Positions 6,171 to 13,658 of a stretch of 28,433 nucleotides of DNA are shown one piece after another. The notes beneath the pieces are model-generated. The model had not been told where the DNA came from. It saw only the letters and a program-made list of their open reading frames with translations, and did not search any database. The stretch comes from Ruminococcus sp. UBA6407 (GTDB lineage: Bacteria > Bacillota > Clostridia > Oscillospirales > Ruminococcaceae): NCBI GenBank assembly GCA_002438605.1, contig DJPR01000002.1, forward strand, positions 1-28,433. The letters are read 5' to 3'. Within the stretch, counting starts at the first letter, position 1. Every line of letters starts with the position of its first letter. The position numbers were made by a program, and so were the translations under genes.

Positions 6171-8006
6171 ATGAAAGAAAAATTAAAAAATGGAAAGGAT
6201 AAAATTTTCTCAAAAATCAAACACATAAACAATAAAAGAAATGAAAATACAGAAAAATATAACAGATTAAATTTTTGGCTTCTTGTTCTTTTTCCTGTTT
6301 TCATTTCATGTATGGCAGAAATCAATCAGGGGAAAAGCGTTGTTGCATTTCTCAAATTTCTGGTTGAACGTCCAACTGTAATGCTGTTTAATTTTATGAT
6401 TGCTTATCTTTTATTTTATATACTTTTAGCAATATTTAAAAAGGGTTGGATTCCTGCTGTAATTCAAGGCTTTGTATATATGATGCTGAGTACTGTAGAG
6501 CTTTTTAAGTTTGGTACAAACGGAAATCATCTGATTTTATCAGACATGAAGCTTTTTAAAAGCGTCAAAAGCCTTACATCATTTGCATATATAAAAATTA
6601 CTGTTCCGCTTGTTGCATTCTGGCTTATCGCAATTGCTGCCGTAGCTGCTGTTTTCTGGTTTAATCCAAAACTAAATATGAAACCTGTAAAAAGAGTTAT
6701 TACAGCAGGTATGTGCTGTCTGCCTTGTGTTTCACTCATTACTCTGCCGGGATTTTCAACATCGGTTTATTCGCTGTTTGACGTTGATACAACAGCAGCA
6801 AGCAATACTTTTCTTTTAAATGAAAAATTCAAAAGCAACAGTTTCTTAGCATTTCTCGTGGAAACTGCAACTGAAAGCTATTCAAACAGACTTGTTGAAC
6901 CTGAAGATTACAACGAAGAAACTGTTGACCACATACTCAATGTAAAGGTTGACGAAGAAGAATCATTCAATGGCGGCAAAAAACCGAATGTTATCGTTGT
7001 AATGAGTGAGGCTTATGCTGATTTCCGAGTATTCGACCAGCTTGATATTGACAGTAAGTATTATGCTGATTTCGATAAGGCTGTATCAGAAGGTCACGGC
7101 GGTACAACAATTTCCCCTACCTACGCAAGCTTTACAGTTCGTTCAGAATTTGAGCTGCTTTTCGGGCTTCCTGTTCGTTCATTGAATGACCCGAATATGC
7201 CTCAGCGTGAACTTGCTGACAGAGAACAGCCTGCATTAGCTCAATATTACAAGAGCTGGGGATATAATACCGCTTATGTTCATCCTTTTTATGAAAACTT
7301 CTACAGCAGAAACAGAGTGTATTCACATTTTGGATTTGACCAAATGATTTTTGAAAAGGATTTTACAGTTCCTGTTGAAAATTATGGCACATATATTTCA
7401 GATGCTACTGTTTTCAACCAGATTGAACAACTTATTACGGATTCTGACGAACCAATGTATATACACACTACCACAATGCAGAATCATCAGCCTTACGATC
7501 AGGGTGAGAACCCTGATGCTGAATTTGACAACTATTTACAGTGGATTCAGCACACAAATGAAGAACTTTCAGTCTTTCTTAATGACCTTGAAAAGCTTGA
7601 CGAACCAACACTTGTTTTCTTTGTGGGTGACCACTTCCCTTCTCTCAAAGGCGGATCCGGAATATATGATCAGCTTGGTATGAACGGCGATAACTGTTCT
7701 GTTCTTTATGAGCAAAAATACTGTATATGGAGCAACTATGATGCAGATTACAGCAAAGTTCCTGAAGAAAATGTTTCGCTTTTCTATATGCCATATGTTT
7801 TAATGGATATTATAGATGCTCCAAGAGATGCATTTATTCAAAAAATGTTTGATTACATGGAGAAAATTCCTGTTTACTCAACCAACTATGATGCTTCAAT
7901 TCCAAGAGATGAAGAACTTGACATTTTAACTTATGACAGAGTAATAGGTGATGTTATTTCGCCTTGTCCTATCCCGGATGAAATTTTAGAAAATGAGGAA
8001 GACTAA
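6171..8006 (+). CDS. LtaS-like membrane sulfatase-fold enzyme (lipoteichoic acid synthase family)
   Basis: A 611-residue protein. I prefer ATG 6171, with AGAGG about 11 bases upstream, over GTG 6144, which has no site. The N-terminal half has four to five membrane helices at about residues 34-51, 71-88, 94-113, 143-164 and 177-196. The extracellular sulfatase domain carries the metal ligand E280 in VVMSEAYAD, a probable nucleophile T322 in TVRSEFELLFGLP, H439 in MQNHQPY, and D487-H488 in FVGDHFP. These are the hallmarks of glycerol- or other phospho-group transferases related to LtaS, which build polyglycerol-phosphate teichoic acid from phosphatidylglycerol. The exact donor and acceptor are not evident. 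It overlaps the thioesterase gene by one base. Confidence 0.85.
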   Translation: MKEKLKNGKDKIFSKIKHINNKRNENTEKYNRLNFWLLVLFPVFISCMAEINQGKSVVAFLKFLVERPTVMLFNFMIAYLLFYILLAIFKKGWIPAVIQGFVYMMLSTVELFKFGTNGNHLILSDMKLFKSVKSLTSFAYIKITVPLVAFWLIAIAAVAAVFWFNPKLNMKPVKRVITAGMCCLPCVSLITLPGFSTSVYSLFDVDTTAASNTFLLNEKFKSNSFLAFLVETATESYSNRLVEPEDYNEETVDHILNVKVDEEESFNGGKKPNVIVVMSEAYADFRVFDQLDIDSKYYADFDKAVSEGHGGTTISPTYASFTVRSEFELLFGLPVRSLNDPNMPQRELADREQPALAQYYKSWGYNTAYVHPFYENFYSRNRVYSHFGFDQMIFEKDFTVPVENYGTYISDATVFNQIEQLITDSDEPMYIHTTTMQNHQPYDQGENPDAEFDNYLQWIQHTNEELSVFLNDLEKLDEPTLVFFVGDHFPSLKGGSGIYDQLGMNGDNCSVLYEQKYCIWSNYDADYSKVPEENVSLFYMPYVLMDIIDAPRDAFIQKMFDYMEKIPVYSTNYDASIPRDEELDILTYDRVIGDVISPCPIPDEILENEED

Positions 8007-8398
8007 TGAAAGAAATAATTATAGGTACAAAAGGTAACGCAGAAATCATTGCAGAAAAATCGACTCTTGCTGTTAATGTCGGAAGCGGAAGTCTTGAAGT
8101 GTTTGCAACGCCAATGATGGCTATGCTTATGGAAAAATCTGCATGCAATGCTCTTGCTGATTTCATGGAAAATGATGAAACCTCCGTTGGAACAGAATTA
8201 AACATAAAACACATATCAGCAACTCCTGAATCCATGAAAGTAACGGCATCAGCTGAAATAACTGAGGTAAACGGCAGAGAAATAACTTTCAAGGTTGAAG
8301 CCTTTGATGAGTCAGGAAAAATCGGAGAAGGATTGCATAAACGATTTATCATTTACGGCGAACGATTTACTGAAAAGGCAAAATCTAAACTTAAATAA
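8006..8398 (+). CDS. Hotdog-fold thioesterase, FlK-like
   Basis: A 130-residue protein that fits the fluoroacetyl-CoA thioesterase (FlK) branch of hotdog enzymes. It has a short FATPMMAMLMEKSACNAL helix, VGTELNIKHISATPES, and a C-terminal GREITFKVEAFD strand followed by GLHKRFI. Members of this branch in gut Firmicutes are abundant and mostly of unknown acyl-CoA specificity; fluoroacetate is not implied. Its ATG shares the A of the preceding TAA (TAATG), so it is translated together with the LtaS-like gene. A strong terminator follows. Confidence 0.8.
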   Translation: MKEIIIGTKGNAEIIAEKSTLAVNVGSGSLEVFATPMMAMLMEKSACNALADFMENDETSVGTELNIKHISATPESMKVTASAEITEVNGREITFKVEAFDESGKIGEGLHKRFIIYGERFTEKAKSKLK

Positions 8399-8407
8399 CA
8401 ATGCATT

Positions 8408-8447
8408 ATGCGTCAGGATTTTGGAGCATTTCCAAATCCTGACGCAT
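8408..8447 (+). terminator. Terminator after the thioesterase gene
   Basis: A 14-bp perfect stem, ATGCGTCAGGATTT with AAATCCTGACGCAT, with a short extra stem inside the loop, followed by TTTATT. Confidence 0.85.
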
Positions 8448-8512
8448 TTTATTACAAGTTTTTAAACATCATAGCTTAACTGTCATCATAATTTGACTTC
8501 ATTATTATTATT

Positions 8513-8529
8513 TCGACAAATATCGACAA
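8513..8529. repeat. Direct repeat TCGACAA, 10-bp period, upstream of agrBD
   Basis: TTTCGACAAA (8511-8520) and TATCGACAAG (8521-8530) repeat with a period of exactly ten bases, one helical turn. They lie about 85 bases upstream of the agrB -35 box. The arrangement suits two regulator molecules on the same DNA face, but no family consensus is matched exactly. Confidence 0.4.
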
Positions 8530-8600
8530 GTACAAAAATCCGCTATATACCGTGATTTTCTGTTTTTAGCGGCAAAATATTGCGTTTCGTGACTATTCGC

Positions 8601-8628
8601 TTGACTTTTCCCTCTTTTGGTGTAAAAT
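8601..8628 (+). promoter_or_regulatory. Promoter of agrBD
   Basis: TTGACT (8601-8606), 16 bases, TAAAAT (8623-8628). GAGGAGG follows just before the agrB ATG. Confidence 0.65.
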
Positions 8629-8652
8629 GTATATCAGAGAGGAGGTAAAAAC

Positions 8653-9252
8653 ATGATAAGCTTCTTTACAACCAGGATTTTAGACTTTTTGAAATCCTCA
8701 GAAGCAATAGAATGTGATGAAAACAATCTTGATATCTATAAGTACGGAATCGAAATCACTCTATCCACTATTCTTAATATTCTTATAATTCTTATACTCA
8801 GTTTAATTTACGGCAGTTTTTTTACCGGAATCATATTTCTTTTGGTTTTTATTCCTTTAAGGAAATTTACCGGCGGATACCATGCAGATACATATATGAA
8901 ATGTAATATTGTTTTCGCAATTTTATATACATCTGTTTTTTGGCTTACTAAAATACTATACAAATATACAGATGTTCATATTATTGAAGCAATTTTAGCT
9001 ATCAGTTTTATAGTTGTTTATATTTTTTCTCCCATTGAAAATCCGCATAAACCGCTTGATACCGATGAAAAACGAAAATACAGAATGCTCTCTATAATAA
9101 CCTACATTTTATTTACAGCAATTGCAATTGCTATTTCTCATGTTTTTTATTACATTTCGGTTTGTATGATGATTACAATGCTTTCTATAATTGTTTTGAT
9201 GATTATTCCTGTTATTCAAAATCATTTATGGAATAATCCAAAATTCTTTTGA
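8653..9252 (+). CDS. agrB: AgrB-family peptide-processing membrane protease
   Basis: A 199-residue polytopic membrane protein. AgrB cleaves the C-terminal tail of the AgrD precursor and forms the cyclic (thio)lactone signal. The signature RKFTGGYHADTYMKC places the catalytic pair at H77 and C84, the same numbers as in S. aureus AgrB. Hydrophobic segments lie at about residues 35-70, 85-105, 112-127, 143-165 and 168-190. The start is supported by GAGGAGG. The matching peptide gene follows after 105 bases. No histidine kinase (AgrC) or LytTR regulator (AgrA) is present on either side, which is unusual for an agr system. Confidence 0.93.
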   Translation: MISFFTTRILDFLKSSEAIECDENNLDIYKYGIEITLSTILNILIILILSLIYGSFFTGIIFLLVFIPLRKFTGGYHADTYMKCNIVFAILYTSVFWLTKILYKYTDVHIIEAILAISFIVVYIFSPIENPHKPLDTDEKRKYRMLSIITYILFTAIAIAISHVFYYISVCMMITMLSIIVLMIIPVIQNHLWNNPKFF

Positions 9253-9310
9253 CTGTAAAAGCATTAAGTATGCTTACAGTTCTAAATTCGCTTATCATTG
9301 CGCATGATAA
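9252..9310 (+). promoter_or_regulatory. Two consecutive RNA hairpins between agrB and agrD
   Basis: The first is ACTGTAA/TTACAGT (9252-9258, 9274-9280) with an inner GCAT/ATGC stem. The second is TTATCAT/ATGATAA (9292-9298, 9304-9310) around a five-base loop. Neither is followed by a T-run, so they look like processing or stability elements that could let agrD accumulate independently of agrB. Confidence 0.5.
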
Positions 9311-9357
9311 TATAAAAAATGCTTATCAAAAGCAAAAAAACAAAGGAGGTCAAAGTA

Positions 9358-9492
9358 ATGCTTAAGAAGAAGGTTGCAAAAACAATTGCAGGAGTTTCTA
9401 AGAAAATGGCTGTTATCGCTTGCGGTTCAGCATCATGCTTAGGTACATATCAGCCGGTTGAACCAAAGGCTGTTAAAGCTCTCAAAAAGTAA
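9358..9492 (+). CDS. agrD: AgrD-type cyclic (thio)lactone autoinducer precursor
   Basis: A 44-residue peptide with a perfect AAAGGAGG ribosome site. The parts of an AgrD are in order. A basic amphipathic leader (MLKKKVAKTIAGVSKKMAV) targets the membrane. A short core, ACGSASCLGTY, comes next. A C-terminal tail, QPVEPKAVKALKK, is the usual AgrB recognition part. By analogy to S. aureus (five-residue ring, then an acidic Pro-rich tail) the signal ring would be C27-L-G-T-Y31 with AgrB cutting after Y31. The ring boundary is inferred; C22 is an alternative ring residue. A terminator follows directly. Confidence 0.88.
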   Translation: MLKKKVAKTIAGVSKKMAVIACGSASCLGTYQPVEPKAVKALKK

Positions 9493-9503
9493 TTCTTAAA
9501 TTA

Positions 9504-9541
9504 ATGCCATATAAAGATTTAATTGCACTTTATATGGCATT
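9504..9541 (+). terminator. Terminator after agrD
   Basis: ATGCCATATAAAG pairs with CTTTATATGGCAT, followed by TATTTTT. Confidence 0.8.
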
Positions 9542-9591
9542 ATTTTTCTATTTGATTTATTGTTTAATATTTTAAAAATATTTATTTGCTA

Positions 9592-9620
9592 TTGACATAT
9601 TAAAAACTATATGATATAAT
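9592..9620 (+). promoter_or_regulatory. Strong promoter of rpmE
   Basis: A near-perfect sigma-A promoter: TTGACA (9592-9597), 17 bases, TATAAT (9615-9620). Transcription would start near 9627, just where the structured leader begins. Confidence 0.85.
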
Positions 9621-9625
9621 TTTAT

Positions 9626-9683
9626 GTAAATGTACAACGGAAGTACTACTGTCTAAAGAATCTGATGGGCTACTATGGTTTAC
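9626..9683 (+). promoter_or_regulatory. Structured rpmE leader, probable L31 autoregulatory element
   Basis: The leader between the promoter and the rpmE ribosome site folds with GTAAA (9626-9630) closing on TTTAC (9679-9683). An inner AGTA (9642-9645) pairs with TACT (9671-9674). Ribosomal protein genes, including L31, often have leaders that bind their own product. The position and closed fold fit that idea, but the class is my inference and was not checked against a model. Confidence 0.5.
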
Positions 9684-9710
9684 AAATAGTAATTGAAAGA
9701 GGTGACAATC

Positions 9711-9914
9711 GTGAAAGAGGGAATCCATCCTAATTTTGTGAAAACAACAATTACATGCCACTGCGGTAATGTTATTGAAACAATGTCTACAAAAGAAAAC
9801 ATCAAGGTTGAAATCTGCTCAAAATGCCATCCATTCTATACAGGTAAGCAGAAGCTTGTTGATACAGGCGGACGTGTTGACAGATTCAAGAAGCGTTTCA
9901 ATATGGACAAGTAA
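9711..9914 (+). CDS. rpmE: 50S ribosomal protein L31, zinc-binding form
   Basis: A 67-residue protein starting at GTG 9711, with AGAGGTGAC just upstream. MKEGIHPNF is the standard L31 start. The zinc ligands CHC (C16, C18) and CSKC (C36, C39) are all present, so this is the zinc-containing (C+) paralogue rather than the zinc-independent form induced in zinc starvation. It has its own strong promoter and leader and a terminator, so it is a single-gene unit. Confidence 0.95.
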   Translation: MKEGIHPNFVKTTITCHCGNVIETMSTKENIKVEICSKCHPFYTGKQKLVDTGGRVDRFKKRFNMDK

Positions 9915-9920
9915 TCTTAC

Positions 9921-9942
9921 GGCGGTCTTTGACCGCCTTTTT
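9921..9942 (+). terminator. Terminator of rpmE
   Basis: GGCGGTC pairs with GACCGCC around three T, followed by TTTTT. Confidence 0.88.
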
Positions 9943-9948
9943 ACTTAT

Positions 9949-10001
9949 GGCAACACCGCATAAAGAACGTCAAAAGACTTTGCACGTTGTGTGGTGTTGC
10001 C
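9949..10001. repeat. Dispersed palindromic repeat, full copy
   Basis: GGCAACACCGCA pairs with TGTGGTGTTGCC (one wobble). The interior contains AACGT/ACGTT and the core TCAAAAGACTTTGCACGTT. The same core occurs at 21542-21561 and, diverged, at 21585-21632 and 15889-15927. Confidence 0.75.
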
Positions 10002-10010
10002 TTATATTTC

Positions 10011-10058
10011 GGATAACACTGCACAAAGTACTTTGACATACTTGATACGGTGTTATCC
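10011..10058. repeat. Dispersed palindromic repeat, diverged tandem copy
   Basis: GGATAACAC pairs with GTGTTATCC. The interior GCACAAAGTACTTTGACA keeps the flavour of the family core. It lies nine bases after the previous copy and just ahead of the YigZ gene's ribosome site. Confidence 0.65.
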
Positions 10059-10082
10059 CCTGTTTCAAACGGAGATTATTAC

Positions 10083-10715
10083 ATGAATTATCTTACTGTA
10101 TATCAAAATGCCGAAGCCTCATTCATTGAAAAGCGTTCTGAGTTTATCGGATATATCGCTCCCGTTTCCACAAATGAAGAAGCCGTAAACTTTATTAATT
10201 CTATACGTTCAAAGCATCGTAAGGCTAAACATAACGTATATGCCTATATTCTCAGACAGGATAATATTTCCCGATATTCAGATGATGGTGAACCTCAGGG
10301 AACTGCGGGTGTTCCCGTACTTGATGTTTTGCAGAAAAGAGGTCTTACCGATGTATGCATTGTTGTAACAAGATATTTCGGAGGTATTCTTTTAGGCGGA
10401 GGCGGACTTGTCCGAGCATATTCTCACTGTGCATCTATAACCTGTGACTCAGCAAAAATCATGAACATGTGCAAATGCTATCACGTTGAATTGGAAATGG
10501 ATTATAATTTATACGGCAAGGTGAGTTATGTACTTCCGAAATTTGAAATTCTAATGAAAAACAGCATCTTTGAAAACAATGTAATACTGGAGATTTTCGT
10601 TCTGGAAGAAAAAGCAGAGGCTTTAAAAGCTGAGCTGACAGATATTTCCAATGGAAATATCTCAATAAAAATTGGGGACGCTGATTTTGAGGACTTTTCT
10701 TCTGTAAAAAAATAA
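10083..10715 (+). CDS. YigZ/IMPACT-family protein
   Basis: A 210-residue protein. The ATG at 10083 is chosen because GGAG at 10071-10074 is well placed. The N-terminal UPF0029/IMPACT domain has the hallmark SKHRKAKHNVYAYI, DDGEPQGTAGVPVLD and VTRYFGGILLGGGGLVRAYS. A smaller ferredoxin-like DUF1949 domain follows. Bacterial members bind nucleic acids or ribosomes, and the eukaryotic relative affects GCN2 signalling; the exact bacterial role is unclear. The gene follows two copies of the palindromic repeat and stands alone. The 158-base gap after it leads to the dgt promoter. Confidence 0.9.
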   Translation: MNYLTVYQNAEASFIEKRSEFIGYIAPVSTNEEAVNFINSIRSKHRKAKHNVYAYILRQDNISRYSDDGEPQGTAGVPVLDVLQKRGLTDVCIVVTRYFGGILLGGGGLVRAYSHCASITCDSAKIMNMCKCYHVELEMDYNLYGKVSYVLPKFEILMKNSIFENNVILEIFVLEEKAEALKAELTDISNGNISIKIGDADFEDFSSVKK

Positions 10716-10809
10716 ATTTTAAGAAAATTATAAAATAAAAAAGGATTTTTGCGTTTAATTAAGTATATATAACTGTAAAGCATAAATATAAAATTAAAAT
10801 TGCATTAAT

Positions 10810-10838
10810 TTGCTTTACATTTGCATTTTACTTATACA
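10810..10838 (+). promoter_or_regulatory. Likely promoter of dgt-dnaG-rpoD
   Basis: TTGCTT (10810-10815), 17 bases, TATACA (10833-10838), about 35 bases before the dgt ATG. Confidence 0.5.
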
Positions 10839-10873
10839 CATTTTCTTGCTGCGAACAGCTGAATGGAGTTTTT

Positions 10874-11869
10874 ATGACAATCAGAGAACAAATTGAAATA
10901 ACTGAAGCAGGAACACTAAGTAATTTTGCCTGCACATCTACAAATGAAAAAATGTCAAGACGTCTCAGATTTGAGGAAAAATGTCCTTACAGAACGGATT
11001 TTCAGCGTGACCGTGACAGAATACTTCATTGTAACTCTTTCAGACGTCTTAAAAGAAAAACTCAGGTTTTTCTTTCACCTGTCGGTGACCATTACAGAAC
11101 CCGACTTACTCATACGCTTGAAGTTTCACAAATTGCAAGAACTATCTCCAGAGCTTTAAAACTCAACGAGGACCTTACCGAAGCAATTGCTTTGGGTCAT
11201 GATTTGGGACATGCACCTTTCGGACACTGCGGCGAGGCTATTCTCAATGCTATCTGTCCGCATGGATTTAAGCATTACCTTCAAAGTGTTCGTGTAATTG
11301 ATTATATCGAAAAACAGGGAAAAGGTCTTAACCTTACACATGCCGTAAAAAACGGCATTGCTTGTCACACAAATAAGATATCATGTACACGAGAAGGAAA
11401 CGTAGTCAGACTTTCTGATAAAATAGCATACATTAATCATGACATTGAGGACTCTATCCGAGCAGGAATACTGAAAGCTGATGAGCTTCCGAGAGATTGC
11501 ATAAAGGTTCTTGGAAACAACAAATCTCAGCGTATCACAACTCTTGTTGCATCTATAATAAAAAACGGTTCTTATGAAATAAAAATGTCTGATGACATTA
11601 AAAAGGCTCATGATGATTTAAGGTCATATCTTTTTGAAAATGTGTACACCAATCCGATTGCAAAGCATGAAGAAGAAAAAGTACATTATATTATCGAAAG
11701 ACTTTATACATATTATAAAGAGAACCCTTCAAAAATGCCTGATGTATATCGGAATATTATGAACAGATTTGACGTAGACCGAGCTGTATGTGACTATATT
11801 TCAGGTATGACGGACGGCTTTGCCGTTGACCTTTATACAGAATTATTCGTGCCGAAATCTTGGAAATAA
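10874..11869 (+). CDS. dgt: Deoxyguanosinetriphosphate triphosphohydrolase-like protein
   Basis: A 331-residue HD-superfamily enzyme. Members split dNTPs, classically dGTP, into the nucleoside and tripolyphosphate, which affects dNTP pools. The signature includes NSFRRLKRKTQVF, the HD set H80 (RLTHTLEV), H109-D110 (LGHDLGHAPFGH) and D182 (LSDKIAYINHD). Length is in the short Firmicute range. Substrate choice cannot be read from sequence. The ATG has GGAG upstream. dnaG follows after 18 bases and rpoD after that, a dgt-dnaG-rpoD order seen in many clostridia, where dgt occupies the place of rpsU in the classical operon. Confidence 0.92.
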   Translation: MTIREQIEITEAGTLSNFACTSTNEKMSRRLRFEEKCPYRTDFQRDRDRILHCNSFRRLKRKTQVFLSPVGDHYRTRLTHTLEVSQIARTISRALKLNEDLTEAIALGHDLGHAPFGHCGEAILNAICPHGFKHYLQSVRVIDYIEKQGKGLNLTHAVKNGIACHTNKISCTREGNVVRLSDKIAYINHDIEDSIRAGILKADELPRDCIKVLGNNKSQRITTLVASIIKNGSYEIKMSDDIKKAHDDLRSYLFENVYTNPIAKHEEEKVHYIIERLYTYYKENPSKMPDVYRNIMNRFDVDRAVCDYISGMTDGFAVDLYTELFVPKSWK

Positions 11870-11887
11870 ATCGGAGGTCTGCACTTT

Positions 11888-13642
11888 ATGACGCAGAATG
11901 ATGAATTTCTCTATCAGCTTCGTATGGTCAACCCTATAGAAACTGTTGCAGGTTCATATTTAAATCTTATAAGACGTGGACATAATTACGTTTGTTTATG
12001 TCCTTTTCATTCTGAAAAAACGCCGTCATGCACTATATTTACAGATAATCAGAATTTTTACTGTTTCGGATGCGGTGCAGGCGGAGATGTTATTACATTC
12101 ATTATGCGAATGGAAAATCTTAATTTTCGTGAAGCTGTCAACTTTCTGGCAAGCCGTGCAGGTCTTACAGTACCTGAGGACAGAAAAAATGATCAATTGG
12201 CTCATAGAAAAACAAGAATATATGAAATGAATCGTCTTGCTGCAAATTTTTACTTTCATAATCTTTTAAAAGGTGATGATAAAAGAGGACTTCAATATTT
12301 TTCTCAGCGAAAGCTTACTCCGCAGACTGTAAAAAAATATGGTCTTGGTTATGCTCCTGACTCATTTTCAGCACTCAGCAGCTATCTGCGTGAGCAGGGC
12401 TATTCTGATGATGAAATGGTTGACGCATGGCTTTGCGGACGTTCTGAACGAACAGGCAGATTATATGATATGTTCAGAGGCAGAGTAATGTTCCCTATCG
12501 TTGACCTGAGAGGCAATATAATCGGCTTTGGAGGACGTGTTCTTGATGACTCAAAGCCAAAATACCTTAATACAGGAAAAACACCTGTTTTTGATAAAGG
12601 AAATAATCTGTTTTCCATGAATTTTGCAAAAAATTCATCTGAAAAACGTTTGATTCTTGCCGAAGGATATATGGACGTTATTGCTATTAATCAGGCAGGC
12701 TTTGAAAATGTTGTGGCAACTCTCGGTACTGCAATTACTGCTGAACAGGCAAGGCTTATCAGTCACTATGTTGATGAAGTTATAATTGCTTACGACAGCG
12801 ATTCAGCAGGTCAAAATGCAACTCAAAAGGCTATAAATCATTTTTCAACGGTCGGCATAAGCACAAGAATCATTCATATGGAAGGTGCTAAAGATCCTGA
12901 TGAATACATAAAAAAGTTCGGTGCAGTAAAATTCCGCATGCTTCTTGATGATTCCTTTGATGCCAATAACTTTATGCTGGATCGCTGTGAAAACGGTCTT
13001 GACCTTTCAACTCAACAGGGACAGGTTGAATATTTAAATCGTGCATCAAAAATGCTTGCCAAAATCGAAAGTCCATTAGAACGTGAGGTCTATATCTCAA
13101 GAACAGCACAAAAAAGTAATATATCTGTTGACGTTCTTAAAACGCATATAGATTCTGAAATAAGAAAATTCAGAAAATTTGAAAAGAAAAAAGAATGGCA
13201 GAATATCACGTCTGCTGCTGTTTTGCCTGACAGAACCAATCCTGAGGCATCACAGCATTTAAAAGAAAGCAAAGCGGAAGAAACTATTATTTGCTGGCTG
13301 TTAAAGCATCCTGAAAATGTCATTGACATTTCAAATAAAGCTCCGCCTGATATTTTTGTGACTCATTTTAATAAAAAAATCTACACAGGTCTTATTAATA
13401 AAATGACTGAATACAATATGTTTACTATTTCCATGCTGTCTGATGAATTTTCCATAGAAGAATTGGGGAAAATAAGCGGAATGGAGGCAAAAAAACGTGA
13501 TATTGATATAAATGCCGATGTTTTTGCAGACTGTATAAACATTCTGCAAAATTACCATAAAAATCCGCATAAAACAAACGGAGAAGATTTAAGCGATGAA
13601 GATTTGCTTAAGCTTTTTCAAAGCAAGGCTAAAAAGCAGTAA
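11888..13642 (+). CDS. dnaG: DNA primase
   Basis: A 584-residue protein that makes RNA primers for the replication fork. The N-terminal CHC2 zinc finger has C38, H41, C59 and C62. The Toprim catalytic core holds E259 (LILAEGYMDV) and D303-S-D305 (IAYDSDSAG), which bind the catalytic metals. The C-terminal third, roughly residues 450-584, is the helicase-binding region and is diverged, as is normal. Start supported by CGGAGG. It lies between dgt and rpoD with short gaps, so all three are one transcription unit. Confidence 0.96.
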   Translation: MTQNDEFLYQLRMVNPIETVAGSYLNLIRRGHNYVCLCPFHSEKTPSCTIFTDNQNFYCFGCGAGGDVITFIMRMENLNFREAVNFLASRAGLTVPEDRKNDQLAHRKTRIYEMNRLAANFYFHNLLKGDDKRGLQYFSQRKLTPQTVKKYGLGYAPDSFSALSSYLREQGYSDDEMVDAWLCGRSERTGRLYDMFRGRVMFPIVDLRGNIIGFGGRVLDDSKPKYLNTGKTPVFDKGNNLFSMNFAKNSSEKRLILAEGYMDVIAINQAGFENVVATLGTAITAEQARLISHYVDEVIIAYDSDSAGQNATQKAINHFSTVGISTRIIHMEGAKDPDEYIKKFGAVKFRMLLDDSFDANNFMLDRCENGLDLSTQQGQVEYLNRASKMLAKIESPLEREVYISRTAQKSNISVDVLKTHIDSEIRKFRKFEKKKEWQNITSAAVLPDRTNPEASQHLKESKAEETIICWLLKHPENVIDISNKAPPDIFVTHFNKKIYTGLINKMTEYNMFTISMLSDEFSIEELGKISGMEAKKRDIDINADVFADCINILQNYHKNPHKTNGEDLSDEDLLKLFQSKAKKQ

Positions 13643-13658
13643 AACGGAGGAATGAATA

